The notes under the pieces were generated by a model. That model was not told the DNA's origin. It saw only the letters and a list, made by a program, of their open reading frames with translations, and did not search any database. A stretch of 64,000 nucleotides of DNA, from positions 124,001 through 188,000 of the forward strand of contig CAWGRH010000012.1 in the NCBI GenBank assembly GCA_963824905.1, given 5' to 3'. Origin of the DNA: JAJPKK01 sp963824905. GTDB taxonomy: Bacteria; Pseudomonadota; Alphaproteobacteria; Rhizobiales; Xanthobacteraceae. The position numbers and the translations under genes were made by a program. Shown here in pieces: positions 51,543 to 59,855 of this stretch; the first letter of the stretch is position 1, and every line of letters starts with the position of its first letter.

Positions 51543-52673
51543 ATGACCCATAAGCCGCCCGCCCTCGCCGATTTCCGCCGTATCGTCGTGAAAGTGGGCT
51601 CCTCGCTCCTGATCGACGCGACGGCCGGATGCGTGAAGCAGGGTTGGCTCGCCTCCCTGGTCGCCGACGTCGCCCGGCTGCACGCCGAGGGGCGGGAGCT
51701 CCTCGTGGTGTCGTCGGGCGCGATCGCGCTCGGCCGCTCCGTGCTCAGGCTGCCGCGCGGCGCACTCAAGCTCGAGGACAGCCAGGCGGCCGCTGCCGTC
51801 GGCCAGATCGAGCTCGCCCGCACCTGGTCCGCCGCGCTGGCGCTCCATGGGCTGAGCGCCGGCCAAATCCTGGTGACGCTCGGCGACACCGAGGAACGGC
51901 GCCGCTACCTCAATGCGCGCTCGACCATCACCAAGCTGCTCGAATGGCGCGCGGTGCCGGTCATCAACGAGAACGACACCGTTGCGACGAACGAGATCCG
52001 CTACGGCGACAACGACCGCCTCGGCGCCCGCGTTGCCACGATGGTCAGCGCCGACCTCCTGGTGCTGCTCTCCGACGTCGACGGACTCTACGACAAGCCG
52101 CCGGGCACCCATGCCGACGCGAAATTGGTGCCGGTGGTGGAGCGGATCACGCCGGAGATCGAGGCGATGGCGGGCGCCGCCAATTCCGAGCTTTCCCGCG
52201 GCGGCATGCAGACCAAGATCGAGGCCGGCAAGATCGCGACCACCGGCGGCACCCACATGGTGATCGCGTCGGGCCGGGTCGATCATCCGCTCCGCGCGGT
52301 CGCCGACGGCGCGCCGTCGACCTGGTTCCTCACCCCGGTCAATCCGGTGACGTCGCGCAAGAAATGGATCGCCGGCTCGCTCGAGCCGAGGGGCGTGCTC
52401 ACCATCGACGCCGGCGCGGTGGCGGCACTGCGGCGCGGCAACAGTTTGCTCCCCGTGGGCGTCATCCGCATCGATGGCCAGTTCGCGCGCGGCGACGCGG
52501 TGATCGTACGAGGGCCCGACGGCGCCGAAATCGGCCGCGGCCTCGTTGCCTATGACGCCGGCGACGCCGAGAAGGTCAGGGGACGCCCGACGAGCGAGAT
52601 CGTGCTCGTGCTCGGCATCGAAGGCCGTGCGGAGATGATCCACCGCGACGATCTCGCGTTGGGGCGGGGATAG
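51543..52673 (+). CDS. proB: Glutamate 5-kinase
   Basis: A 376-residue enzyme that phosphorylates glutamate in the first step of proline synthesis. The amino-acid kinase domain shows RIVVKVGSSLL, SSGAIALGR, INENDTVATNEIRYGDND and RGGMQTKIEAG; a PUA domain makes up the last 90 residues. The ATG at 51543 gives the usual length; an ATG 27 bases upstream is also in frame, and neither has a strong ribosome site. proA and obg, often adjacent in alphaproteobacteria, are not in the window. Confidence 0.95.
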   Translation: MTHKPPALADFRRIVVKVGSSLLIDATAGCVKQGWLASLVADVARLHAEGRELLVVSSGAIALGRSVLRLPRGALKLEDSQAAAAVGQIELARTWSAALALHGLSAGQILVTLGDTEERRRYLNARSTITKLLEWRAVPVINENDTVATNEIRYGDNDRLGARVATMVSADLLVLLSDVDGLYDKPPGTHADAKLVPVVERITPEIEAMAGAANSELSRGGMQTKIEAGKIATTGGTHMVIASGRVDHPLRAVADGAPSTWFLTPVNPVTSRKKWIAGSLEPRGVLTIDAGAVAALRRGNSLLPVGVIRIDGQFARGDAVIVRGPDGAEIGRGLVAYDAGDAEKVRGRPTSEIVLVLGIEGRAEMIHRDDLALGRG

Positions 52674-52696
52674 TGGAGTCCCACTCGACCGCGTCC

Positions 52697-52818
52697 CTGT
52701 CATCGCCCGGCCTTGACCGGGCGATCCGGTAACCACCAGACTGCATTTGGGGCACGGCCTGAGCCCCGCTGATACGAAAGGGGTTACTGGATTGCCCGAT
52801 CGCGCCGGGCAATGACAG
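52697..52818. repeat. Palindromic intergenic element, class C copy 3
   Basis: CTGTCATCGCCCGGCCTTGACC at left (first 20 bases typical), with GATCCGGTAACC, faces GGTTACTGGATTGCCCGATC and GGGCAATGACAG. It fills the 183-base gap between proB and the PAP2 gene. Confidence 0.88.
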
Positions 52819-52856
52819 CAGTTGGGACGGGAACAACAGCCGCCTAAGGACTGAAC

Positions 52857-53696
52857 GTGCCACTGGAAAGATACTCGGGCAGAGCACTTTCGGCCCGCAA
52901 CGTCGGTCTTGTCCTGGTCGGCCTCGCGGTTCTGACCGGGCTCGTCTTTGCCGTGGCGCCGGGAATCGACCTCGCCGTCGCGGGGTTCTTTCACGGTGTC
53001 GACGTGCAGGGGACGATGCCGCGCCTCTATCGCGCGATCAAGGTCATCCGCACGCTGGAACCGGTGGTGACGATGCTGGCTGTCGCACCTGCGGCTGTGG
53101 TCCTGCTCGTGAAGTTGTTCTGGCCGAAACGAGCCACAATCATGCCGGCGCGGGCGGCGTTGTTCCTCATCGTGTCGCTCGCGCTCGGTCCCGGCCTGCT
53201 GGTCAACTTCGTCCTCAAGGACCATTGGGCACGGCCACGTCCGGGAATGGTGGCCAACCTCGGCGGCAACATGACGTTTCGGCCGTGGTGGGATACGCGC
53301 GGCAGCTGCCCGGAAAATTGCTCATTTGTGTCGGGCGAAACCTCCTCTGCGGTGTGGCTCGCGGCGCCGGCGCTGCTGGTCCCGCTGCCATGGCGCTACG
53401 CCGCCTTTGCAAGTGTCGCCGTCTACGCAACCGCGATCGGTACCATGCGACTTCTCATCGGGGGGCATTTCCTCTCCGACGTGCTGTTCGCGGCAATCTT
53501 CACCGGGCTCGTGATCTGGACCATGCACGGCGTATTCATGCGCTGGCGCATGCTGCCACCCGACGCGACCATCGATGACGCGTGCGAGCGCATCGGTAGT
53601 GCGCTGCGCCGCGCCGTGAGCGCGGTAGCGCGGGCAGTCGTTGCAGCCTCGAAGGGCTTGCGCGGCTCACGCAGCGAGCCGACTTCGCCTTCCTAG
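52857..53696 (+). CDS. PAP2 family membrane phosphatase
   Basis: A 279-residue integral membrane protein with about six helices, starting at a GTG that AAGGA precedes. The phosphatase signature is KDHWARPRPG (K-x6-RP type), CSFVSGETSS in place of the usual PSGH, and RLLIGGHFLSDVLFA with the nucleophile histidine. The central SGE form occurs in some alphaproteobacterial PAP2 proteins. Substrates in this superfamily are lipid phosphates, including undecaprenyl diphosphate and lipid A. It is monocistronic and converges on the molybdenum subunit. Confidence 0.9.
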   Translation: MPLERYSGRALSARNVGLVLVGLAVLTGLVFAVAPGIDLAVAGFFHGVDVQGTMPRLYRAIKVIRTLEPVVTMLAVAPAAVVLLVKLFWPKRATIMPARAALFLIVSLALGPGLLVNFVLKDHWARPRPGMVANLGGNMTFRPWWDTRGSCPENCSFVSGETSSAVWLAAPALLVPLPWRYAAFASVAVYATAIGTMRLLIGGHFLSDVLFAAIFTGLVIWTMHGVFMRWRMLPPDATIDDACERIGSALRRAVSAVARAVVAASKGLRGSRSEPTSPS

Positions 53697-53731
53697 ACAC
53701 GTGGCAGGCGGCGAACGCTGGCGATCGAACT

Positions 53732-53753
53732 CCCTCCCGCGCTTGCGGGGAGG
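53732..53753. terminator. Hairpin between convergent genes
   Basis: CCCTCCCGC, a CTT-like loop and GCGGGGAGG make an imperfect stem between the convergent PAP2 and molybdenum subunit genes. No U-run follows on either strand, so a termination role is weakly supported; it may be a degraded half of the class D palindrome. Confidence 0.35.
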
Positions 53754-53762
53754 AAATCGGGC

Positions 53763-56102
53763 TCACCTCGCGCGCGCCCGCGCCTCCGCGATCAGCGCGA
53801 CGATGCGCGCAGGGCTGATCGGGGCCTCGTTGACCTTCACGCCGAACGGGGCGAGCGCGTTCTCGACCGCGGCGATGATCGCAGCGATCGCCGGGATCGT
53901 GCCGCCCTCGCCGGCGCCCTTCATGCCGAGCGGGTTGAGCGGCGACGGCGTTTCCGAATGCAGGATGTCGATCGGCGGCATATCGGTCGAGCCCGGCAGC
54001 AGGTAGTCGGCGAAGGTCACGCTGCGCGGCCCTGCGCCCTCGTCGTGTACCAATCGCTCGAACAACGCGTTGCCGATGCCATGGGCGACGCCGCCGACCA
54101 CCTGGCCCTCCACCACCATCGGATTGATGACGGTGCCGCAGTCGTGCATCACCGTGAAGCGGACGATCTTCACCGCGCCGGTGTCGGCGTCGACCTCGAC
54201 CTCGGCGATATGGGTGCCGTTGGAATAGGTCGACTGGTCGGGCTGAAAATAGGCGGTGTTCTCGAGCCCCGGCGGCAGGCCGCCGGCCATGGAGAACCCC
54301 GGCATCCCGATCGACCTCACGGAAACCTCACGAAAGCTCTTCTTCATCCCCGGCACGCCGCGCACCTCGGCGAAGCCGTCGCGCAGCTCGAGGTCGTCCG
54401 CGGACACCTCCATCATCTCTGCCGCAATCTGCTTGATCTTCTTTGCCACCTCGCGCGCCGCGATATGGACCGAGGACCCGGCATTGACCGCGGTGCGCGC
54501 GGCGAAGGTGCCGACACCGAAGGCGATCTCCTTGGTGTCGGCGGTGGCGACGGTGACGTCCTCGTAGCTCACGCCAAGCTCGTCGGCCGCGATCTGGGCG
54601 AGCGTCGTCTTGTGCGACTGGCCCTGTGGCGTCGCGCCGGTGTAAAGCACGATCTTGCCGGTGGTGGCGACGCGCACCGTCGCGCCCTCATAGGGGCCGA
54701 GGCCGGTGCTTTCCACCGCGTTGCTGATACCGATGCCGAGGTAGCGGCCGGCGCGGCGTGCCGCCGCCTGGCGCTCGGGAAAGCCGCCGTAATCGGCGGC
54801 TTCGAGTGCGCGCGCCTGGGCGGTCGGATAATCGCCGCTGTCATAGGTGACCGGGCGGCCGTCGCGGAAGATGATGCCGACCTTGTAGGGCATCTGCTCC
54901 GGACGGATGAAGTTGCGCCGCCGCACCTCGGCGGGATCGAGCGACACCGCCTGCGCGAGGCGGTCCATCATCCGCTCCATGACGAACACGCCCTGCGGAC
55001 GGCCGGCGCCGCGCACCGGCGTGGTCGAGATCATGTTGGTGTAGACGGCGTTGAGCTCGATTCTGTAGTTCGGGACCACGTAGGGTCCGGGCACCGTTGT
55101 GGCGGCGATCCAGGGCAGAACCAGCCCCCACGGCACGAAGGCGCCGGTGTCGTGGACGAGCCGGCCGCGCAGCGCGAGGATGCGGGCATCGGCATCGACT
55201 GCGAGCTCGAGGTCCCAGAACTGGTCGCGCTCCTGGTGGGTGCAGAGGAAATTCTCGCGCCGGTCCTCGATCCACTTCACCGGCCGCCCGGTGAGGCGCG
55301 CGCACGCCGCGACGCACGGGTATTCGGGATAGATCGCGCCCTTGGGGCCGAAGCCGCCGCCGACGTCGGGCGTCACCACATGCATCTGGTTGTCATTGAG
55401 CTCGAAGAGGTCGAGGAGGCCGCGCTTGATGCGATGCGAGCCCTGCGAGGAGATGTAGACCGAATAAGCGTCGGCGATCGCGTCGTAGCTCGCAACGAGG
55501 CCGCGGCATTCGAGAAAGAACGGCCCGCCGCGGTGGATGAAGATGCGCTCGCGCACCACATGCGTGGCCTTGGCAAAGGCGGCGTCGGTATCGCCGACCG
55601 TGATCGGCACGCGGGCGGCGACGTTCGACTTCGCGCCCGCGTGGGCGCGCGGGCTCCCCGCCTCCATGGCAGCAACGCAGTCATACACACCGGGCAGCGG
55701 CTCGTAGTCGACCTCGACCAGGGCCGCGGCATCCTCGGCGAGGTAGCGCGTGTCGGCGACCACCACCGCGACCGGCTCGCCGGCATAGACCGCCTCGGTG
55801 CTCGCCAGCGCATAGGGCATGTAGAGCTCGGTGATCGCCGGGCTCGGCACGAACAGCGGCAGCGCATTGCGGCGCAATGGCTCCGGCAGGTCGGCGAAGG
55901 CAAGCACGAGATGCACGCCGGGGTGCTTGCGTGCCGCATCGGTGCGTACAGCGCGGATTTTCGCATGCGGATGCGGGCTGCGGACGAAAGCGGCGTGGAG
56001 TGTGCCGGGCAGGCGCACGTCATCGACAAAGCGGCCTCTTCCGGCGAGCAGCGCCGGGTCCTCCTTGCGCTTGACCGCCGCCCCGAACCATTTCGCTCCC
56101 AT
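53763..56102 (-). CDS. Xanthine dehydrogenase-family molybdopterin subunit (orphan 2)
   Basis: A 779-residue large subunit like the one at 22380-24734 and of similar length. Features: MGAKWFGAAVKRKEDPALLA at the start, RFVDDVRLPGTLHAAFVRSP, VRGAGRPQGVFVMERMMDRL (form II RGAGR motif) and KGAGEGGTIPAIAAIIAA with the catalytic glutamate. GGGGAG precedes the ATG at 56102. No FAD or 2Fe-2S subunit genes flank it. The two copies share sequence throughout but differ in context, and neither has the CSFR loop of true CO dehydrogenase. The substrate is probably a heterocycle or aromatic compound, by family. Confidence 0.9.
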   Translation of the reverse strand: MGAKWFGAAVKRKEDPALLAGRGRFVDDVRLPGTLHAAFVRSPHPHAKIRAVRTDAARKHPGVHLVLAFADLPEPLRRNALPLFVPSPAITELYMPYALASTEAVYAGEPVAVVVADTRYLAEDAAALVEVDYEPLPGVYDCVAAMEAGSPRAHAGAKSNVAARVPITVGDTDAAFAKATHVVRERIFIHRGGPFFLECRGLVASYDAIADAYSVYISSQGSHRIKRGLLDLFELNDNQMHVVTPDVGGGFGPKGAIYPEYPCVAACARLTGRPVKWIEDRRENFLCTHQERDQFWDLELAVDADARILALRGRLVHDTGAFVPWGLVLPWIAATTVPGPYVVPNYRIELNAVYTNMISTTPVRGAGRPQGVFVMERMMDRLAQAVSLDPAEVRRRNFIRPEQMPYKVGIIFRDGRPVTYDSGDYPTAQARALEAADYGGFPERQAAARRAGRYLGIGISNAVESTGLGPYEGATVRVATTGKIVLYTGATPQGQSHKTTLAQIAADELGVSYEDVTVATADTKEIAFGVGTFAARTAVNAGSSVHIAAREVAKKIKQIAAEMMEVSADDLELRDGFAEVRGVPGMKKSFREVSVRSIGMPGFSMAGGLPPGLENTAYFQPDQSTYSNGTHIAEVEVDADTGAVKIVRFTVMHDCGTVINPMVVEGQVVGGVAHGIGNALFERLVHDEGAGPRSVTFADYLLPGSTDMPPIDILHSETPSPLNPLGMKGAGEGGTIPAIAAIIAAVENALAPFGVKVNEAPISPARIVALIAEARARAR

Positions 56103-56236
56103 CGGATGCTCCCCGCCGCGCGTCGTTGCTTGTCGTTGTCGTGGCGCGCTCGAACATAGAACGACAAACAAAATTATATCAACGCCATAGCCGAAGGGCT
56201 GAACGGCGAGCTGCGCGCTGTGCTAGGAGTAACGCG

Positions 56237-57620
56237 ATGGAAACGCCGCAAGACATTGCGAAGCGCGCCGTCAGCCCGCGCGGCAAGGGGCTCATTCGCA
56301 TTGCGCTCCTTGTCGCGGCGGCCGTGGCCGTCGTCGTCGTCGCGTCGCTGTTCGGCATCGCCCGCGATTACGCCTATCTGCATGCGACGTTGCTCACGGG
56401 CACGCCGATGGGGAACTATTACGCGCTGGGCGAAAAGCTCGCCGGACGCGCCCGTCGCGGGCATGGCACGCTCGACGTCGTTCCGACGGCCGGATCGGTC
56501 GACAACGTTGCCCGCCTCGTGGACAACGCAAAGCGCTGTTTCCCGATGTTTGCCTTCGTGCAAGGGGGGACGCCGGTTCCGCCTGGCGCGCAGCTTCAGG
56601 TTCTGGGGCGTCTGCCGGAGCCGGAGTCGCTCCTGCTGTTCGGCAAGCAGGGGCGCACATTCCCGACCTTTGCCGAGCTGCGCGGCGCATCGATCGGCAT
56701 TGGACCGGAAGGATCGGGCACCGCCTACCTGATGCGCCAACTTTTCGACGACGCCGACATCGGGAATCTCGGCGTGCGCCTCTCGAACTCACGGATTTGC
56801 CGAGCAGGCGAAGCTGGTCGGAGAGGGTCGCCTCGACCTCGCCGCCGTCGTCATGGCGGAAGACGCCGAGTTCCTGAAGGACTCCGTCCACAGATACGAG
56901 CTCGACATCGCCGCGCCGCGCGAGCTCGAAGGGCTGATCAATCGTCATCGCTGGCTCGACGTCGGACACATCCCGGCCGGCCGGTACGATCTCGACCCGC
57001 CGTCGCCCTCCGCCGACCGGCTCGTCGCCCGCGTCGATACGTTGGTGGTGACCGATGCCTGCACGCCGCGCGCCGAGCGGATCGCTCTTCTCACACTGCT
57101 GAGCGCCGAGCTTCCAGGCTTCCTGCGCAGCAATCCTCCGAGGTCCGCCGACACCATGGCCGGCTTGACGCTCGCGCCGGAGGCCCGGCAGTTCTTCCAA
57201 ACCGGCGAGCCGGAGATCGCCGACCGCTACTTCCCCTGGCTCGTCAACCTGATGTCGCCGGTCTACTGGGTCTATCTCGTCATGGCGGTGACGATCCTGT
57301 TCAACGCCATGCGCGGCTTCAGCCGGTTTCGTCTGTGGCGGATCGACGCCGCGCGCGAGAAGCTCAAGGTGCAGGTCGATCAGATTGTCGGTCCCAGCGC
57401 CGGTCACACGCAACCAGCGCCGACCAAGGAGGTGGTCGAGGCTCCGAAAGCTGGGGTAACGCCCGAACGCGTCGTGACGCAACTTATGGAGCTGCGGGCA
57501 CGCTGTCAGCGCTACACCGGCTCGATGGTCACTCCGATGGGCGACGAGATGTTCTATCGGTATCAGGAATCGCTGATCAACGATCTCCTGCGCAGGGTGA
57601 CGGAGGCGCGAGGGGCGTAG
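56237..57620 (+). pseudogene. TAXI-type TRAP transporter binding protein, frameshifted
   Basis: The product would be a roughly 460-residue periplasmic receptor with a membrane helix at each end. Helix 1 (IRIALLVAAAVAVVVVASLF) leads into GTPMGNYYALGEKLAGRA, SVDNVARLVDN and ASIGIGPEGSGTAYLMRQ, typical of the TAXI family. Near 56786-56790 one extra base breaks the frame; downstream HGFAEQAKLVGEGRLDL resumes in register. The C-terminus has WLVNLMSPVYWVYLVMAVTI (helix 2) and a cytoplasmic coiled tail. GGAG precedes the ATG at 56237. Both halves look intact, so a sequencing error is plausible. Confidence 0.78.
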
Positions 57621-58013
57621 CTGCTGCTCGCGCGAACGCCCTCCGTTGTCATCGCCGGGACAAGCCCTACGAGATTCACACTTTGCGGAGCGGCCGGGAT
57701 CACCTCTCCCCGCGTGCGGGGAGAGGTCGACCGAGCGCAAGCGAGGAGGGTGAGGGGGCTGCGTTGCGAGTTTGAGCGTAAGAGCAGACTCTCGGAGGCT
57801 CAAACTCGCGAAACCGCCCCCTCACCCCGACCCTCTCCCCGCACGCGGGGAGAGGGAGCAGGGCGGCTGCTCCGAGCATCCAAGCAGAAGCCCGGCCATG
57901 ACGGGCCACGTTGAGGCCTCTCGTCGATCGTGTTGCAACAGCCTGCATCAAAATCCATTATCCCGCCGCGCGCCCGAGATCGGCTCTGGCGCCGCCGAAC
58001 CCCGGCACAGGCA
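57621..58013. other. Intergenic region with a palindromic element
   Basis: These 393 bases lie between the TAXI gene and ubiD copy 3. Most is the class D palindrome at 57702-57856, preceded by a fragment of a class B element (CATCGCCGGGACAAGCCC near 57650). The tail may hold the ubiD promoter. No gene is seen. Confidence 0.5.
57702..57856. repeat. Composite palindromic element, class D
   Basis: ACCTCTCCCCGCGTGCGGGG at the left and CCCTCTCCCCGCACGCGGGG at the right are hairpins. Between them, GTGAGGGGGCTGCG with TTGCGAGTTTGAG is mirrored by CTCAAACTCGCGAA with CCGCCCCCTCAC. Same architecture as 25041-25191, with diverged arms. Confidence 0.88.
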
Positions 58014-59687
58014 ATGCTCGACGAATCCGCTGACACCCCGGCCGCGCCCGACGCGGCGCAACGCCCCGCGCTCGACTTCCAGGCCCATCTCGCCGACCTC
58101 GAAGCGCGCGGGCTGCTCGTGCGTGTCGAACGCCCAATCAACAAGGACACCGAGCTGCATCCGCTGGTGCGCTGGCAGTTCCTCGGCGGCATGCCTGAAA
58201 ACGCGCGCCGCGCCTTCCTGTTCACCAATGTGATCGACGCCAAGGGCAAGCGCTACGACATGCCTGTCGTGGTCGGCGCGCTCGCGGCGTCTCCCGAAAT
58301 CTATGCGGTCGGCATGGGTCGCAAGGTCGAGGACATCGGCGCGGCCTGGATGCAGGCGATCGCCAATCCGATCCCGCCGGTCACGGTCGACACTGCGCCG
58401 TGCCAGGAAGTCGTGATCACCGGCGACGCGCTGCGCCAGCCCGGTGCGGGCCTCGCCGCGCTGCCGGTGCCGGTGTCGACACCGGGCTTCGACGCCGCGC
58501 CCTATCTCACCGCGACGCTGTGCATCACCCGCGATCCCGAAAGCCGCGTCCAGAACATGGGGATGTACCGCGCCGCGCTCAAAGCGACCGACCGGCTCGC
58601 GGTACGCATGGTGGCGCGGCCGAGCAATGGTGCCGGCGGCTATTACCACTGGCTCAAATACAACGAGCGGCACGCGCCGATCCCGATCGCCGTCGTGATC
58701 GGCTGCGCGCCGGTCGTCATGTTCACCGGGCCGCAGAAGCTCGCGATCGATCTCGACGAGCTCGCCGTCGCTGGCGGCCTCGCTGGAGCGCCGATCCGCA
58801 TGGTGAAGTGCCGCACGCATAACCTCATGGTGCCGGCCGACGCCGAGATCGTCATCGAGGGCTTCATCGATCCGGAGAAGCTCGAGCCGGAGGCGCCGTT
58901 CGGCGAGAGCAACGGCTATGTCGCGCTCGAAGCCTACAACATGCCGATGCAGGTGACCGCGATCACCCGCAAGCGCAACGCCGTGTTCGCCTCGATCATC
59001 AGCCAGGTGACGCCGAGCGAATCGAGCGTGATCAAGAAGGTCGCCTACGAGCCGCTGTTCCTCAACCACCTGCGCAACACGCTCTCGATCAAGGGCATCC
59101 GCGCGGTCGTCATGCACGAGCGGCTCACCAATTTGCGGCCGGTGATCTTCCTCCAGTTCGCGGCGGAGACGCCCCGCACCGAGGTGTGGCGCGGGCTCTC
59201 CGCCGCCTCGAACCTGATCTCGAACTGCGGCAAGGTGGTCGTCGCGGTGAGCGAGGACATCGATGCACGCAGCACCGATGCGGTGCTGTGGTCGCTCGCC
59301 TACCGCGCGAACCCGATCGAGGACGTCCACATCGCGCCCTACCGCGGAGGCGTGCAGGGCGCACAATACGGCCCGCGCAGCGCCAACTCGACCATGCTGA
59401 TCGACGCCACGCGCAAACGCCCGATGCCGCCGCTGGCGCTGCCGGCGCGCGAGTTCATGGAGAACGCAAAGGCGATCTGGGAGGAGCTCGGCCTGCCCGC
59501 GCTCACCGTGCAGTCGCCCTGGCACGGCTACACGCTCGGCGACTGGACCGAGACCTGGGAAACCTTCGCCCGCCGCACCATCGCCGGCGATTGGGAGGTC
59601 ACAGGGCGCGAGACCTTTGCCCGCCAGCGCAGCGGGATTGCGCCGGAAACGCCGACGAAGGAAGGCTCGGCGAAGATGGGGGAGTAG
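58014..59687 (+). CDS. UbiD family prenylated-FMN decarboxylase (copy 3)
   Basis: A 557-residue UbiD enzyme close to the copies at 10487 and 19382. The arginine is in NMGMYRAALKATDR and the glutamate pair in EAPFGESNG; here the second residue is Ala instead of the Gly of the other two. ELHPLVRWQFLGG, SQVTPSESSVIKK and MPPLALPAREF are conserved. The ATG at 58014 is chosen over one at 57930 that would add a disordered leader. No ubiX is adjacent. Substrate unknown, but the copies look specialised from one ancestor. Confidence 0.92.
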   Translation: MLDESADTPAAPDAAQRPALDFQAHLADLEARGLLVRVERPINKDTELHPLVRWQFLGGMPENARRAFLFTNVIDAKGKRYDMPVVVGALAASPEIYAVGMGRKVEDIGAAWMQAIANPIPPVTVDTAPCQEVVITGDALRQPGAGLAALPVPVSTPGFDAAPYLTATLCITRDPESRVQNMGMYRAALKATDRLAVRMVARPSNGAGGYYHWLKYNERHAPIPIAVVIGCAPVVMFTGPQKLAIDLDELAVAGGLAGAPIRMVKCRTHNLMVPADAEIVIEGFIDPEKLEPEAPFGESNGYVALEAYNMPMQVTAITRKRNAVFASIISQVTPSESSVIKKVAYEPLFLNHLRNTLSIKGIRAVVMHERLTNLRPVIFLQFAAETPRTEVWRGLSAASNLISNCGKVVVAVSEDIDARSTDAVLWSLAYRANPIEDVHIAPYRGGVQGAQYGPRSANSTMLIDATRKRPMPPLALPAREFMENAKAIWEELGLPALTVQSPWHGYTLGDWTETWETFARRTIAGDWEVTGRETFARQRSGIAPETPTKEGSAKMGE

Positions 59688-59723
59688 GGGGCTTTAGGCT
59701 GCGTCCACCGGTTTCTATGATTG

Positions 59724-59813
59724 GTCATGGCCGGGCGTGTCCCGGCCACCCCGCTTTACAAGGCACCGCCGTGCCAGATTAATCGGGGTCGCCGGGACAA
59801 GCCCGGCGATGAC
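59724..59813. repeat. Palindromic intergenic element, class B copy 3
   Basis: GTCATGGCCGGGCGTGTCCC faces GGGACAAGCCCGGCGATGAC. It lies between the convergent ubiD copy 3 and Bug genes. Confidence 0.88.
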
Positions 59814-59855
59814 GGCCTCGAATGTATCGACACTTGGCGAAGGAGCCGCTTCCGC

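Noticed and set aside
53958..56159. A 733-codon plus-strand open frame
   Set aside because: Antisense shadow of the second molybdenum subunit, with the same low-complexity composition.
56786..56790. Programmed ribosomal frameshift in the TAXI gene
   Set aside because: No slippery heptamer or stimulatory structure is apparent at the site; a single-base insertion is simpler.
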